Below, in pieces: positions 23,718-36,685 of a stretch of 64,000 bases of DNA. The notes under the pieces are model-generated. The model saw nothing but the letters and a program-made list of their open reading frames with translations. It was not told the origin of the DNA and made no database searches. A program made the translations under genes and the position numbers. The stretch comes from Osmia lignaria lignaria. Lineage: Eukaryota; Arthropoda; Insecta; Hymenoptera; Megachilidae. Numbering within the stretch: the first letter of the stretch is position 1; every line of letters starts with the position of its first letter. Where the stretch lies: assembly GCF_051020975.1 (NCBI RefSeq), contig NW_027478158.1:744001-808000 (forward strand), read 5' to 3'.

Positions 23718-26700
23718 GCAGCTCGCAATAGTGCAGAGTTATCTCAAAGAAAGGGGCCACGGTGTTTCTGTATCTCTATTATGTTGTTGCGGCTTCGGAA
23801 CTTTTAAATATCTTGATATATCTCGAGAACTACGCATCTGATCAAAAAATATCATAGAACATAAAAAGTAGGAAACTTAATTCTCTACAAAAAAGGTCTC
23901 TTAACATTTTGCCATAGCTCGCTTCGTTTCCGAGATATTTGCTGATTTATCTCAAGGGAAGGGGCCTGACGGACATATTTCGAGATATTTCTTCTTCTTG
24001 TTGTTCTTCTTCTGCACAGCTAAGCTGGAAGTGGCATTTGCAGCTCGCAATAGTGCAGAGTTATCTCAAAGAAAGGGGCCACGGTGTTTCTGTATCTCTA
24101 TTATGTTGGTGCGGTTTCGGAACTTTTAAATATCTCGATATATCTCGAAAACTACGCTTCTGATCAAAAAATATCATAGAACATAAATTGTAGGAAACAT
24201 AATTCTCTACAAAAAAGGTCTCTTAGCATTTTGCCATAGCTCGCTTCGTTTCCGAGATATTTGCAGATATATCTCAAGGGAAGGGGCCTGACGGACATAT
24301 TTCGAGATATTTCTTCTTCTTGTTGTTCTTCTTCTGCACAGCTAAGCTGGAAGTGGCATTTGCAGCTCGCAATAGTGCAGAGTTATCTCAAAGAAAGGGG
24401 CCACGGTGTTTCTGTATCTCTATTATGTTGGTGCGGCTTCGGAACTTTTAAATATCTTGATATATCTCGAGAACTACGCATCTGATCAAAAAATATCATA
24501 GAACATAAAAAGTAGGAAACTTAATTCTCTACAAAAAAGGTCTCTTAACATTTTGCCATAGCTCGCTTCGTTTCCGAGATATTTGCAGATTTATCTCAAG
24601 GGAAGGGGCCTGACGGACATATTTCGAGATATTTCTTCTTCTTGTTGTTCTTCTTCTGCACAGCTAAACTGGAAGTGGCATTTCCAGCTCGCAATAGTGC
24701 AGAGTTATCTCAAAGAAAGGGGCCACGGTGTTTCTGTATCTCTATTATGTTGGCGCGGCTTCGGAACTTTTAAATATCTTGATATATCTCGAGAACTACG
24801 CATCTGATCAAAAAATATCATAGAACGTAAATTGTAGGAAATATAATTCTCTACAAAAAACGTCTCTTAACATTTTGCCATAGCTCGCTTCGTTTCCGAG
24901 ATATTTGCAGATTTATCTCAAGGGAAGGGGCCTGACGGACATATTTCGAGATATTTCTTCTTCTTGTTGTTCTTCTTCTGCACAGCTAAGCTGGAAGTGG
25001 CATTTGCAGCTCGCAATAGTGCAGAGTTATCTCAAAGAAAGGGGCCACGGTGTTTCTGTACCTCTATTATGTTGGTGCGGCTTCGGAACTTTTAAATATC
25101 TTGATATATCTCGAGAACTACGCATCTGATCAAAAAATATCATAGAACATAAAAAGTAGGAAACTTAATTTTCTACAAAAAAGGTCTCTTAACATTTTAC
25201 CATCGCTCGCTTCGTTTCCGAGATATTTGCAGATTCAGCTCAAAGGAACGGGCCTGACGGACATATTTCGAGATATTTCTTCTTCTTGTTGTTCTTCTTC
25301 TGCACAGCTAAGCTGGAAGTGGCATTTACAGCTCGCAATAGTGCAGAGTTATCTCAAAGAAAGGGGCGACGGTGTTTCTGTATCTCTATTATGTTGGTGC
25401 GGCTTCGGAACTTTTAAATATCTTGATATATCTCGAGAACTACGCATCTGATCAAAAAATATCATAGAACGTAAATTGTAGGAAATATAATTCTCTACAA
25501 AAAACGTCTCTTAACATTTTGCCATAGCTCGCTTCGTTTCCGAGATATTTGCAGATTTATCTCAAGGGAAGGGGCCTGACGGACATATTTCGAGATATTT
25601 CTTCTTCTTGTTGTTCTTCTTCTGCACAGCTAAGCTGGAAGTGGCATTTGCAGCTCGCAATAGTGCAGAGTTATCTCAAAGAAAGGGGCCACGGTGTTGC
25701 TGTACCTCTATTATGTTGGTGCGGCTTCGGAACTTTTAAATATCTTGATATATCTCGAGAACTACGCTTCTGATCAAAAAATATCATAGAACATAAAAAG
25801 TAGGAAACTTAATTCTCTACAAAAAAGGTCTCTTAACATTTTACCATAGCTCGCTTCGTTTCCGAGATATTTGCAGATTCAGCTCAAAGGAACGGGCCTG
25901 ACGGACATATTTCGAGATATTTCTTCTTCTTGTTGTTCTTCTTCTGCACAGCTAAGCTGGAAGTGGCATTTACAGCTCGCAATAGTGCAGAGTTATCTCA
26001 AAGAAAGGGGCGACGGTGTTTCTGTATCTCTATTATGTTGGTGCGGCTTCGGAACTTTTAAATATCTTGATATATCTCGAGAACTACGCATCTGATCAAA
26101 AAATATCATAGAACATAAAAAGTAGGAAACTTAATTCTCTACAAAAAAGGTCTCTTAACATTTTGCCATAGCTCGCTTCGTTTCCGAGATATTTGCACAT
26201 TTATCTCAAGTGAAGGGGCCTAACGGACATATTTCGAGATATTTCTTCTTCTTGTTGTTCTTCTTCTGCACAGCTAAACTGGAAGTGGCATTTCCAGCTC
26301 GCAATAGTGCAGAGTTATCTCAAAGAAAGGGGCCACGGTGTTTCTGTATCTCTATTATGTTGGTGCGGCTTCGGAACTTTTAAATATCTTGATATATCTC
26401 GAGAACTACGCATCTGATCAAAAAATATCATACAACATAAAAAGTAGGAAACTTAATTCTCTACAAAAAAGGTCTCTTAACATTTTGCCATAGCTCGCTT
26501 CGTTTCCGAGATATTTGCAGATTTATCTCAAGGGAAGGGGTCTGACGGACATATTTCGAGATATTTCTTCTTCTTGTTGTTCTTCTTCTGCACAGCTAAG
26601 CTGGAAGTGGCATTTGCAGCTCGCAATAGTGCAGAGTTATCTCAAAGAAAGGGGCCACGGTGTTTCTGTATCTCTATTATGTTGATGCGGCTTCGGAACT

Positions 26701-27955
26701 TTTAAATATCTCGATATATCTCGAAAACTACGCTTCTGATCAAAAAATATCATAGAACATAAATTGTAGGAAACATAATTCTCTACAAAAAAGGTCTCTT
26801 AACATTTTGCCATAGCTCGCTTCGTTTCCGAGATATTTGCAGATATATCTCAAGGGAAGGGGCCTGACGGACATATTTCGAGATATTTCTTCTTCTTGTT
26901 GTTCTTCTTCTGCACAGCTAAACTGGACGTGGCATTTGCAGCTCGCAATAGTGCAGAGTTATCTCAAAGAAAGGGCCACGGTGTTTCTGTATCTCTATTA
27001 TGTTGGTGCGGCTTCGGAACTTTTAAATATCTTGATATATCTCGAGAACTACGCATCTGATCAAAAAATATCATAGAACATATAAAGTAGGAAACTAAAT
27101 TCTCTACAAATAAAGTCTCTTAACATTTTGCCATAGCTCGCTTCGTTTCCGAGATATTTGCAGATATATCTCAAGGGAAGGGGCCTGACGGACATATTTC
27201 GAGATATTTCTTCTTCTTGTTGTTCTTCTTCTGCACAGCTAACCTGGAAGTGGCATTTGCAGCTCGCAACAGTGCAGAGTTATCTCAAAGAAAGGGGCCA
27301 CGGTGTTTCTGTATCTCTATTATGTTGGTGCGGCTTCGGAACTTTTAAATATCTCGATATATCTCGAAAACTACGCTTCTGATCAAAAAATATCATAGAA
27401 CATAAATTGTAGGAAACATAATTCTCTTCAAAAAACGTCTCTTAACATTTTGCCATAGCTCGCTTCGTTCCCGAGATATTTGCAGATATATCTCAAGGGA
27501 AGGGGCCTGACGGACATATTTCGAGATATTTCTTCTTCTTGTTGTTCTTCTTCTGCACAGCTAAGCTGGAAGAGGCATTTACAGCTCGCAATAGTGCAGA
27601 GTTATCTCAAAGAAAGGGGCCACGGTGTTTCTGTATCTCTATTATGTTGGTGCGGCTTCGGAACTTTTAAATATCTTGACATATCTCGAGAACTACGCAT
27701 CTGATAAAAAAATATCATAGAACATAAAAAGTAGGAAACTTAATTCTCTACAGAAAAGGTCTCTTAACATTTTGCCATAGCTCGCTTCGTTTCCGAGATA
27801 TTTGCAGATTTATCTCAAGGGACGGGGCCTGACGGACATATTTCGAGATATTCCTTCTTCTTGTTGTTCTTCTTCTGCACAGCTAAGCTGGAAGTGGCAT
27901 TTGCAGCTCGCAATAGTGCAGAGTTATCTCAAAGAAAGGGGCCACGGTGTTTCTG
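22703..27955 (+). repeat. 5.25-kb near-identical block, copy 2
   Basis: Partner of 14,655-19,907. Conserved rare variants and conserved 321-bp monomers (18,789 and 26,837) place the copies in exact register. This is the longest block without a noticed difference in the window, and so probably the youngest large event. Confidence 0.88.
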
Positions 27956-28682
27956 CATCTCTATTATGTTGGTGCGGCTTCGGAACTTTTAAATATCTTG
28001 ATATATCTCGAGAACTACGCATCTGATCAAAAAATATCGTAGAACATAAAAAGTAAGAAACTTAATTCTCTACAAAAAAGGTCTCTTAACATTTTACCAT
28101 AGCTCGCTTCGTTTCCGAGATATTTGCAGATTTATCTCAAGGGAAGGGGCCTGACGGACATATTTCGAGATATTTCTTCTTCTTGTTGTTCTTCTTCTGC
28201 ACAGCTAAGCTGGAAGTGGCATTTGCGGCTCGCACTAGTGCAGAGTTATCTCAAAGAACGGGGCCACGGTGTTTCTGTATCTCTATTATGTTGGTGCGGC
28301 TTCGGAACTTTTCAATATCTCGATATATCTCGAAAGCTACGCTTCTGATCAAAAAATATCATAGAACATAAATTATAGGAAACATAATTTTCTTCAAAAA
28401 AGGTCTCTTAACATTTTGCCATAGCTCGCTTCGTTTCCGAGATATTTGCAGATTTATCTCAAGGGAAGGGGCCTGACGGACATATTTCGAGATATTTCTT
28501 CTTCTTGTTGTTCTTCTTCTGCACAGCTAAGCTGGACGTGGCATTTGCAGCTCGCAATAGTGCAGAGTTATCTCAAAGAAAGGGGCCACGGTGTTTCTGT
28601 ATCTCTATTATGTTGGTGCGGCTTCGGAACTTTTAAATATCTTGATATATCTCGAGAACTACGCATCTGATAAAAAAATATC
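26790..28682 (+). repeat. Seven-monomer duplication, copy 1 (period 2,253 bp)
   Basis: Matches about 29,043-30,935 in the order CTGGACGTGG (321 bp), CTAACCTGG, TTGACATATC, TTCCTTC, TTTTCAATATC and CTGGACGTGG monomers. Several substitutions differ (GAAGAGG/GAAGTGG, CTGCATC/CTGTATC, CCACGG/CCACTG, AATTATAGG/AATTGTAGG), so this event is older than the 5.25-kb one. The left bound is approximate. Confidence 0.78.
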
Positions 28683-29042
28683 GTAGAACATAAAAAGTAG
28701 GAAACTTAATTCTCTACAAAAAAGGTCTCTTAACATTTTACCATAGCTCGCTTTGTTTCCGAGATATTTGCAGATTTATCTCAAGGGAAGGGGCCTGTCG
28801 GACATATTTCGAGATATTTCTTCTTCTTGTTGTTCTTCTTCTGCACAGCTAAGCTGGAAGTGGCATTTGCAGCTCGCAATAGTGCAGAGTTATCTCAAAG
28901 AAAGGGGCCACGGTGTTTCTGTATCTCTATTATGTTGGTGCGGCTTCGGAACTTTTAAATATCTTGATATATCTCGAGAACTACGCATCTGATCAAAAAA
29001 TATCATAGAACATAAAAAGTAGGAAACTTAATTCTCTACAAA

Positions 29043-30935
29043 AAAGGTCTCTTAACATTTTGCCATAGCTCGCTTCGTTTCCGAGATATTTGCAGATATA
29101 TCTCAAGGGAAGGGGCCTGACGGACATATTTCGAGATATTTCTTCTTCTTGTTGTTCTTCTTCTGCACAGCTAAACTGGACGTGGCATTTGCAGCTCGCA
29201 ATAGTGCAGAGTTATCTCAAAGAAAGGGCCACGGTGTTTCTGTATCTCTATTATGTTGGTGCGGCTTCGGAACTTTTAAATATCTTGATATATCTCGAGA
29301 ACTACGCATCTGATCAAAAAATATCATAGAACATATAAAGTAGGAAACTAAATTCTCTACAAATAAAGTCTCTTAACATTTTGCCATAGCTCGCTTCGTT
29401 TCCGAGATATTTGCAGATATATCTCAAGGGAAGGGGCCTGACGGACATATTTCGAGATATTTCTTCTTCTTGTTGTTCTTCTTCTGCACAGCTAACCTGG
29501 AAGTGGCATTTGCAGCTCGCAACAGTGCAGAGTTATCTCAAAGAAAGGGGCCACGGTGTTTCTGTATCTCTATTATGTTGGTGCGGCTTCGGAACTTTTG
29601 AATATCTCGATATATCTCGAAAACTACGCTTCTGATCAAAAAATATCATAGAACATAAATTGTAGGAAACATAATTTTCTTCAAAAAACGTCTCTTAACA
29701 TTTTGCCATAGCTCGCTTCGTTCCCGAGATATTTGCAGATATATCTCAAGGGAAGGGGCCTGACGGACATATTTCGAGATATTTCTTCTTCTTGTTGTTC
29801 TTCTTCTGCACAGCTAAGCTGGAAGTGGCATTTACAGCTCGCAATAGTGCAGAGTTATCTCAAAGAAAGGGGCCACGGTGTTTCTGTATCTCTATTATGT
29901 TGGTGCGGCTTCGGAACTTTTAAATATCTTGACATATCTCGAGAACTACGCATCTGATAAAAAAATATCATAGAACATAAAAAGTAGGAAACTTAATTCT
30001 CTACAGAAAAGGTCTCTTAACATTTTGCCATAGCTCGCTTCGTTTCCGAGATATTTGCAGATTTATCTCAAGGGACGGGGCCTGACGGACATATTTCGAG
30101 ATATTCCTTCTTCTTGTTGTTCTTCTTCTGCACAGCTAAGCTGGAAGTGGCATTTGCAGCTCGCAATAGTGCAGAGTTATCTCAAAGAAAGGGGCCACGG
30201 TGTTTCTGTATCTCTATTATGTTGGTGCGGCTTCGGAACTTTTAAATATCTTGATATATCTCGAGAACTACGCATCTGATCAAAAAATATCGTAGAACAT
30301 AAAAAGTAAGAAACTTAATTCTCTACAAAAAAGGTCTCTTAACATTTTACCATAGCTCGCTTCGTTTCCGAGATATTTGCAGATTTATCTCAAGGGAAGG
30401 GGCCTGACGGACATATTTCGAGATATTTCTTCTTCTTGTTGTTCTTCTTCTGCACAGCTAAGCTGGAAGTGGCATTTGCGGCTCGCACTAGTGCAGAGTT
30501 ATCTCAAAGAACGGGGCCACTGTGTTTCTGTATCTCTATTATGTTGGTGCGGCTTCGGAACTTTTCAATATCTCGATATATCTCGAAAGCTACGCTTCTG
30601 ATCAAAAAATATCATAGAACATAAATTGTAGGAAACATAATTTTCTTCAAAAAAGGTCTCTTAACATTTTGCCATAGCTCGCTTCGTTTCCGAGATATTT
30701 GCAGATTTATCTCAAGGGAAGGGGCCTGACGGACATATTTCGAGATATTTCTTCTTCTTGTTGTTCTTCTTCTGCACAGCTAAGCTGGACGTGGCATTTG
30801 CAGCTCGCAATAGTGCAGAGTTATCTCAAAGAAAGGGGCCACGGTGTTTCTGTATCTCTATTATGTTGGTGCGGCTTCGGAACTTTTAAATATCTTGATA
30901 TATCTCGAGAACTACGCATCTGATAAAAAAATATC
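29043..30935 (+). repeat. Seven-monomer duplication, copy 2
   Basis: Partner of 26,790-28,682. It ends where AACATATAAAG replaces AACATAAAAAG. Its last monomers are themselves reused in the next four-monomer duplication. Confidence 0.78.
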
Positions 30936-31268
30936 ATAGAACATATAAAGTAGGAAACTAAATTCTCTACACATAAAGTCTCTTAACATTTTGCCATAGC
31001 TCGCTTCGTTTCCGAGATATTTGCAGATATATCTCAAGGGAAGGGGCCTGACGGACATATTTCGAGATATTTCTTCTTCTTGTTGTTCTTCTTCTGCACA
31101 GCTAACCTGGAAGTGGCATTTGCAGCTCGCAACAGTGCAGAGTTATCTCAAAGAAAGGGGCCACGGTGTTTCTGTATCTCTATTATGTTGGTGCGGCTTC
31201 GGAACTTTTAAATATCTCGATATATCTCGAAAACTACGCTTCTGATCAAAAAATATCATAGAACATAA
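30080..31268 (+). repeat. Four-monomer duplication, copy 1 (period 1,288 bp)
   Basis: Matches 31,368-32,556, including the rare GGGGCCACTGTG and CTCGAAAGCTACG marks. One difference noted is CTACACATAAAG against CTACAAATAAAG. Boundaries are approximate to tens of bases. Confidence 0.82.
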
Positions 31269-31367
31269 AAAGTAGGAAACTTAATTCTCTACAAAAAAGG
31301 TCTCTTAACATTTTACCATAGCTCGCTTCGTTTCCGAGATATTTGCAGATTTATCTCAAGGGAAGGG

Positions 31368-32556
31368 GCCTGACGGACATATTTCGAGATATTCCTTCTT
31401 CTTGTTGTTCTTCTTCTGCACAGCTAAGCTGGAAGTGGCATTTGCAGCTCGCAATAGTGCAGAGTTATCTCAAAGAAAGGGGCCACGGTGTTTCTGTATC
31501 TCTATTATGTTGGTGCGGCTTCGGAACTTTTAAATATCTTGATATATCTCGAGAACTACGCATCTGATCAAAAAATATCGTAGAACATAAAAAGTAAGAA
31601 ACTTAATTCTCTACAAAAAAGGTCTCTTAACATTTTACCATAGCTCGCTTCGTTTCCGAGATATTTGCAGATTTATCTCAAGGGAAGGGGCCTGACGGAC
31701 ATATTTCGAGATATTTCTTCTTCTTGTTGTTCTTCTTCTGCACAGCTAAGCTGGAAGTGGCATTTGCGGCTCGCACTAGTGCAGAGTTATCTCAAAGAAC
31801 GGGGCCACTGTGTTTCTGTATCTCTATTATGTTGGTGCGGCTTCGGAACTTTTCAATATCTCGATATATCTCGAAAGCTACGCTTCTGATCAAAAAATAT
31901 CATAGAACATAAATTGTAGGAAACATAATTTTCTTCAAAAAAGGTCTCTTAACATTTTGCCATAGCTCGCTTCGTTTCCGAGATATTTGCAGATTTATCT
32001 CAAGGGAAGGGGCCTGACGGACATATTTCGAGATATTTCTTCTTCTTGTTGTTCTTCTTCTGCACAGCTAAGCTGGACGTGGCATTTGCAGCTCGCAATA
32101 GTGCAGAGTTATCTCAAAGAAAGGGGCCACGGTGTTTCTGTATCTCTATTATGTTGGTGCGGCTTCGGAACTTTTAAATATCTTGATATATCTCGAGAAC
32201 TACGCATCTGATAAAAAAATATCATAGAACATATAAAGTAGGAAACTAAATTCTCTACAAATAAAGTCTCTTAACATTTTGCCATAGCTCGCTTCGTTTC
32301 CGAGATATTTGCAGATATATCTCAAGGGAAGGGGCCTGACGGACATATTTCGAGATATTTCTTCTTCTTGTTGTTCTTCTTCTGCACAGCTAACCTGGAA
32401 GTGGCATTTGCAGCTCGCAACAGTGCAGAGTTATCTCAAAGAAAGGGGCCACGGTGTTTCTGTATCTCTATTATGTTGGTGCGGCTTCGGAACTTTTAAA
32501 TATCTCGATATATCTCGAAAACTACGCTTCTGATCAAAAAATATCATAGAACATAA
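31368..32556 (+). repeat. Four-monomer duplication, copy 2
   Basis: Partner of 30,080-31,268. To its right the first GAGATATCTC/GTTTCTGAATCTC monomer of the window appears (32,631), a type common in the middle zone. Confidence 0.82.
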
Positions 32557-33918
32557 ATTGTAGGAAACATAATTCTCTTCAAAAAACGTCTCTTAACATT
32601 TTGCCATAGCTCGCTTCGTTCCCGAGATATTTGCAGATATATCTCAAGGGAAGGGGCCTGACGGACATATTTCGAGATATTTCTTCTTCTTGTTGTTCTT
32701 CTTCTGCACAGCTAAGCTGGAAGTGGCATTTGCGGCTCGCACTAGTGCAGAGATATCTCAAAGAAAGGGGCCACGGTGTTTCTGAATCTCTATTATGTTG
32801 GTGCGGCTTCGGAACTTTTAAATATCTCGATATATCTCAAAAACTACGCTTCTGATCAAAAAATATCATAGAACGTAAATTGTAGGAAACATAATTCTCT
32901 ACAAAAAACGTCTCTTAACGTTTTGCCATAGCTCGCTTCGTTTCCGAGATATTTGCAGATTCAGCTCAAAGGAACGGGCCTGACGGACATATTTCGAGAT
33001 ATTTCTTCTTCTTGTTGTTCTTCTTCTGCACAGCTAAGCTGGAAGTGGCATTTACAGCTCGCAATAGTGCAGAGTTATCTCAAAGAAAGGGGCGACGGTG
33101 TTTCTGTATCTCTATTATGTTGGTGCGGCTTCGGAACTTTTAAATATCTTGATATATCTCGAGAACTACGCATCTGATCAAAAAATATCATAGAACATAA
33201 AAAGTAGGAAACTTAATTCTCTACAAAAAAGGTCTCTTAACATTTTGCCATAGCTCGCTTCGTTTCCGAGATATTTGCAGATTTATCTCAAGGGAAGGGG
33301 CCTGACGGACATATTTCGAGATATTTCTTCATCTTGTTGTTCTTCTTCTGCACAGCTAAGCTGGACGTGGCATTTGCAGCTCGCAATAGTGCAGAGTTAT
33401 CTCAAAGAAAGGGGCCACGGTGTTTCTGTATCTCTATTATGTTGGTGCGGCTTCGGAACTTTTAAATATCTTGATATATCTCGAAAACTACGCTTCTGAT
33501 CAAAAAATATCATAGAACATAAATTGTAGGAAACATAATTTTCTTCAAAAAAGGTCTCTTAACATTTTGCCATAGCTCGCTTCGTTTCCGAGATATTTGC
33601 AGATTTATCTCAAGGGAAGGGGCCTGACGGACATATTTCGAGATATTTCTTCTTCTTGTTGTTCTTCTTCTGCACAGCTAAGCTGGAAGTGGCATTTGCG
33701 GCTCGCACTAGTGCAGAGTTATCTCAAAGAAAGGGGCCACGGTGTTTCTGTATCTCTATTATGTTGGTGCGGCTTCGGAACTTTTCAATATCTCGATATA
33801 TCTCGAAAACTACGCTTCTGATCAAGAAATATCATAGAACATAAATTGTAGGAAACATAATTTTCTTCAAAAAAGGTCTCTTAACATTTTGCCATAGCTC
33901 GCTTCGTTTCCGAGATAT

Positions 33919-34882
33919 TTGCAGATATATCTCAAGGGAAGGGGCCTGACGGACATATTTCGAGATATTTCTTCTTCTTGTTGTTCTTCTTCTGCACAGC
34001 TAAGCTGGAAGTGGCATTTGCAGCTCGCAATAGTGCAGAGTTATCTCAAAGAAAGGGGCCACGGTGTTTCTGTATCTCTATTATGTTGGTGCGGCTTCGG
34101 AACTTTTAAATATCTTGATATATCTCGAGAACTACGGATCTGATCAAAAAATATCATAGAACATAAAAAGTAGGAAACTTAATTCTCTACAAAAAAGGTC
34201 TCTTAACATTTTGCCATAGCTCGCTTCGTTTCCGAGATATTTGCAGATATATCTCAAGGGAAGGGGCCTGACGGACATGTTTCGAGATATTTCTTCTTCT
34301 TGTTGTTCTTCTTCTGCACAGCTAAACTGGAAGTGGCATTTCCAGCTCGCAATAGTGCAGAGTTATCTCAAAGAAAGGGCCACGGTGTTTCTGTATCTCT
34401 ATTATGTTGGTGCGGCTTCGGCACTTTTAAATATCTTGATATATCTCGAGAACTACGCATCTGATAAAAAAATATCATAGAACATAAAAAGTAGGAAACT
34501 TAATTCTCTACAGAAAAGGTCTCTTAACATTTTGCCATAGCTCGCTTCGTTTCCGAGATATTTGCAGATTTATCTCAAGGGACGGGGCCTGACGGACATA
34601 TTTCGAGATATTTCTTCTTCTTGTTGTTCTTCTTCTGCACAGCTAAGCTGGAAGTGGCATTTACAGCTCGCAATAGTGCAGAGTTATCTCAAAGAAAGGG
34701 CCACGGTGTTTCTGTATCTCTATTATGTTGGTGCGGCTTCGGAACTTTGAAATATCTTGATATATCTCGAGAACTACGCATCTGATCCAAAAATATCATA
34801 GAACATAAAAAGTAGGAAAATTAATTCTCTACAAAAAAGGTCTCTTAACATTTTACCATAGCTCGCTTCGTTTCCGAGATAT
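33919..34882 (+). repeat. 964-bp three-monomer cassette, copy 1
   Basis: Three monomers of 322, 321 and 321 bp in fixed order. The first ends CTACGGATCTG, the second has GGACATGTTTCG and CTACAGAAAAGG, and the third has AGGGACGGGG with TTTACAGCTC and TGATCCAAAA. Here the second copy uniquely reads TTCGGCACTTT. Confidence 0.8.
34562..34882 (+). repeat. Representative 321-bp subtype monomer (GGGG to GGG)
   Basis: Box B reads AAAGAAAGGGCCACGG instead of AAAGAAAGGGGCCACGG. Twenty-nine copies carry this loss, 25 of them between 34,241 and 59,007. Many also have GAACTTTGAAAT and TGATCCAAAA, which removes the BclI-type TGATCA site. Confidence 0.85.
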
Positions 34883-36685
34883 TTGCAGATTTATCTCAAG
34901 GGAAGGGGCCTGACGGACATATTTCGAGATATTTCTTCTTCTTGTTGTTCTTCTTCTGCACAGCTAAGCTGGAAGTGGCATTTGCGGCTCGCACTAGTGC
35001 AGAGATATCTCAAAGAAAGGGGCCACGGTGTTTCTGAATCTCTATTATGTTGGTGCGGCTTCGGAACTTTTAAATATCTCGATATATCTCAAAAACTACG
35101 CTTCTGATCAAAAAATATCATAGAACGTAAATTGTAGGAAACATAATTCTCTACAAAAAAGGTCTCTTAACATTTTACCATAGCTCGCTTCGTTTCAGAG
35201 ATATTTGCAGATTTATCTCAAGGGAAGGGGCCTGACGGACATATTTCGAGATATTTCTTCTTCTTGTTGTTCTTCTTCTGCACAGCTAAGCTGGACGTGG
35301 CATTCGCAGCTCGCAATAGTGCAGAGTTATCTCAAAGAAAGGGGCCACGGTGTTTCTGTATCTCTATTATGTTGGTGCGGCTTCGGAACTTTTAAATATC
35401 TTGATATATCTCGAGAACTACGCATCTGATCAAAAAATATCATAGAACATAAAAAGTAGGAAACTTAATTCTCTACAAAAAAGGTCTCTTAACATTTTGC
35501 CATAGCTCGCTTCGTTTCCGAGATATTTGCAGATTTATCTCAAGGGAAGGGGCCTGACGGACATATTTCGAGATATTTCTTCTTCTTGTTGTTCTTCTTC
35601 TGCACAGCTAAGCTGGACGTGGCATTTGCAGCTCGCAATAGTGCAGAGTTATCTCAAAGAAAGGGGCCACGGTGTTTCTGTATCTCTATTATGTTGGTGC
35701 GGCTTCGGAACTTTTAAATATCTTGATATATCTCGAGAACTACGCATCTGATAAAAAAATATCGTAGAACATAAAAAGTAGGAAACTTAATTCTCTACAA
35801 AAAAGGTCTCTTAACATTTTACCATAGCTCGCTTCGTTTCCGAGATATTTGCAGATTTATCTCAAGGGAAGGGGCCTGACGGACATATTTCGATATATTT
35901 CTTCTTCTTGTTGTTCTTCTTCTGCACAGCTAAGCTGGAAGTGGCATTTGCAGCTCGCAATAGTGCAGAGTCATCTCAAAGAAAGGGCCACGGTGTTTCT
36001 GTATCTCTATTATGTTGGTGCGGCTTCGGAACTTTGAAATATCTTGATATATCTCGAGAACTACGCATCTGATCCAAAAATATTATAGAACATAAAAAGT
36101 AGGAAACTTAATTCTCTACAAAAAAGGTCTCTTAACATTTTACCATAGCTCGCTTGGTTTCCGAGATATATGCAGATTTATCTCAAGGGAAGGGGCCTGA
36201 CGGACATATTTCGAGATATTTCTTCTTCTTGTTGTTCTTCTTCTGCACAGCTAAGCTGGAAGTGGCATTTGAGGCTCGCACTAGTGCAGAGATATCTCAA
36301 AGAAAGGGGCCACGGTGTTTCTGAATCTCTATTATATTGGTGCGGCTTCGGAACTTTTAAATATCTCGATATATCTCAAAAACTACGCTTCTGATCAAAA
36401 AATATCATAGAACGTAAATTGTAGGAAACATAATTCTCTACAAAAAAGGTCTCTTAACATTTTACCATAGCTCGCTTCGTTTCAGAGATATTTGCAGATT
36501 TATCTCAAGGGAAGGGGCCTGACGGACATATTTCGAGATATTTCTTCTTCTTGTTGTTCTTCTTCTGCACAGCTAAGCTGGACGTGGCATTTGCAGCTCG
36601 CAATAGTGCAGAGTTATCTCAAAGAAAGGGGCCACGGTGTTTCTGTATCTCTATTATGTTGGTGCGGCTTCGGAACTTTTAAATA
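34750..36685 (+). repeat. Six-monomer block, copy 1 (offset 18,979 bp)
   Basis: Matches 53,729-55,664. Shared marks include GTTTCAGAGATAT, GCATTCGCAGCTC and AATATTATAG. Differences in this copy include TCGATATATTT, GAGTCATCTC, GCTTGGTTTCC and TTTGAGGCTC. Confidence 0.8.

Larger units (their letters stand above)
1..34240 (+). repeat. Left zone: mostly 322-bp monomers
   Basis: Of 106 complete monomers here only seven are 321 bp (starting at 3336, 6233, 14604, 18789, 21686, 26837 and 29090). The last four share the GGGG to GGG contraction and are copies of one another through larger duplications. The sequence before the anchor usually reads CATTTTGCC. The 3' haplotypes CGAAAAC/AAATTG and CGAGAAC/AAAAAG alternate. 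Confidence 0.8.

Noticed and set aside
14655..27955. Assembly artefact as explanation for the identical 5.25-kb copies
   Set aside because: Not excluded, but set aside: the other block pairs show a graded number of differences, as expected of real events of different ages, and boundaries fall inside monomers at single-base changes. Long reads would decide.
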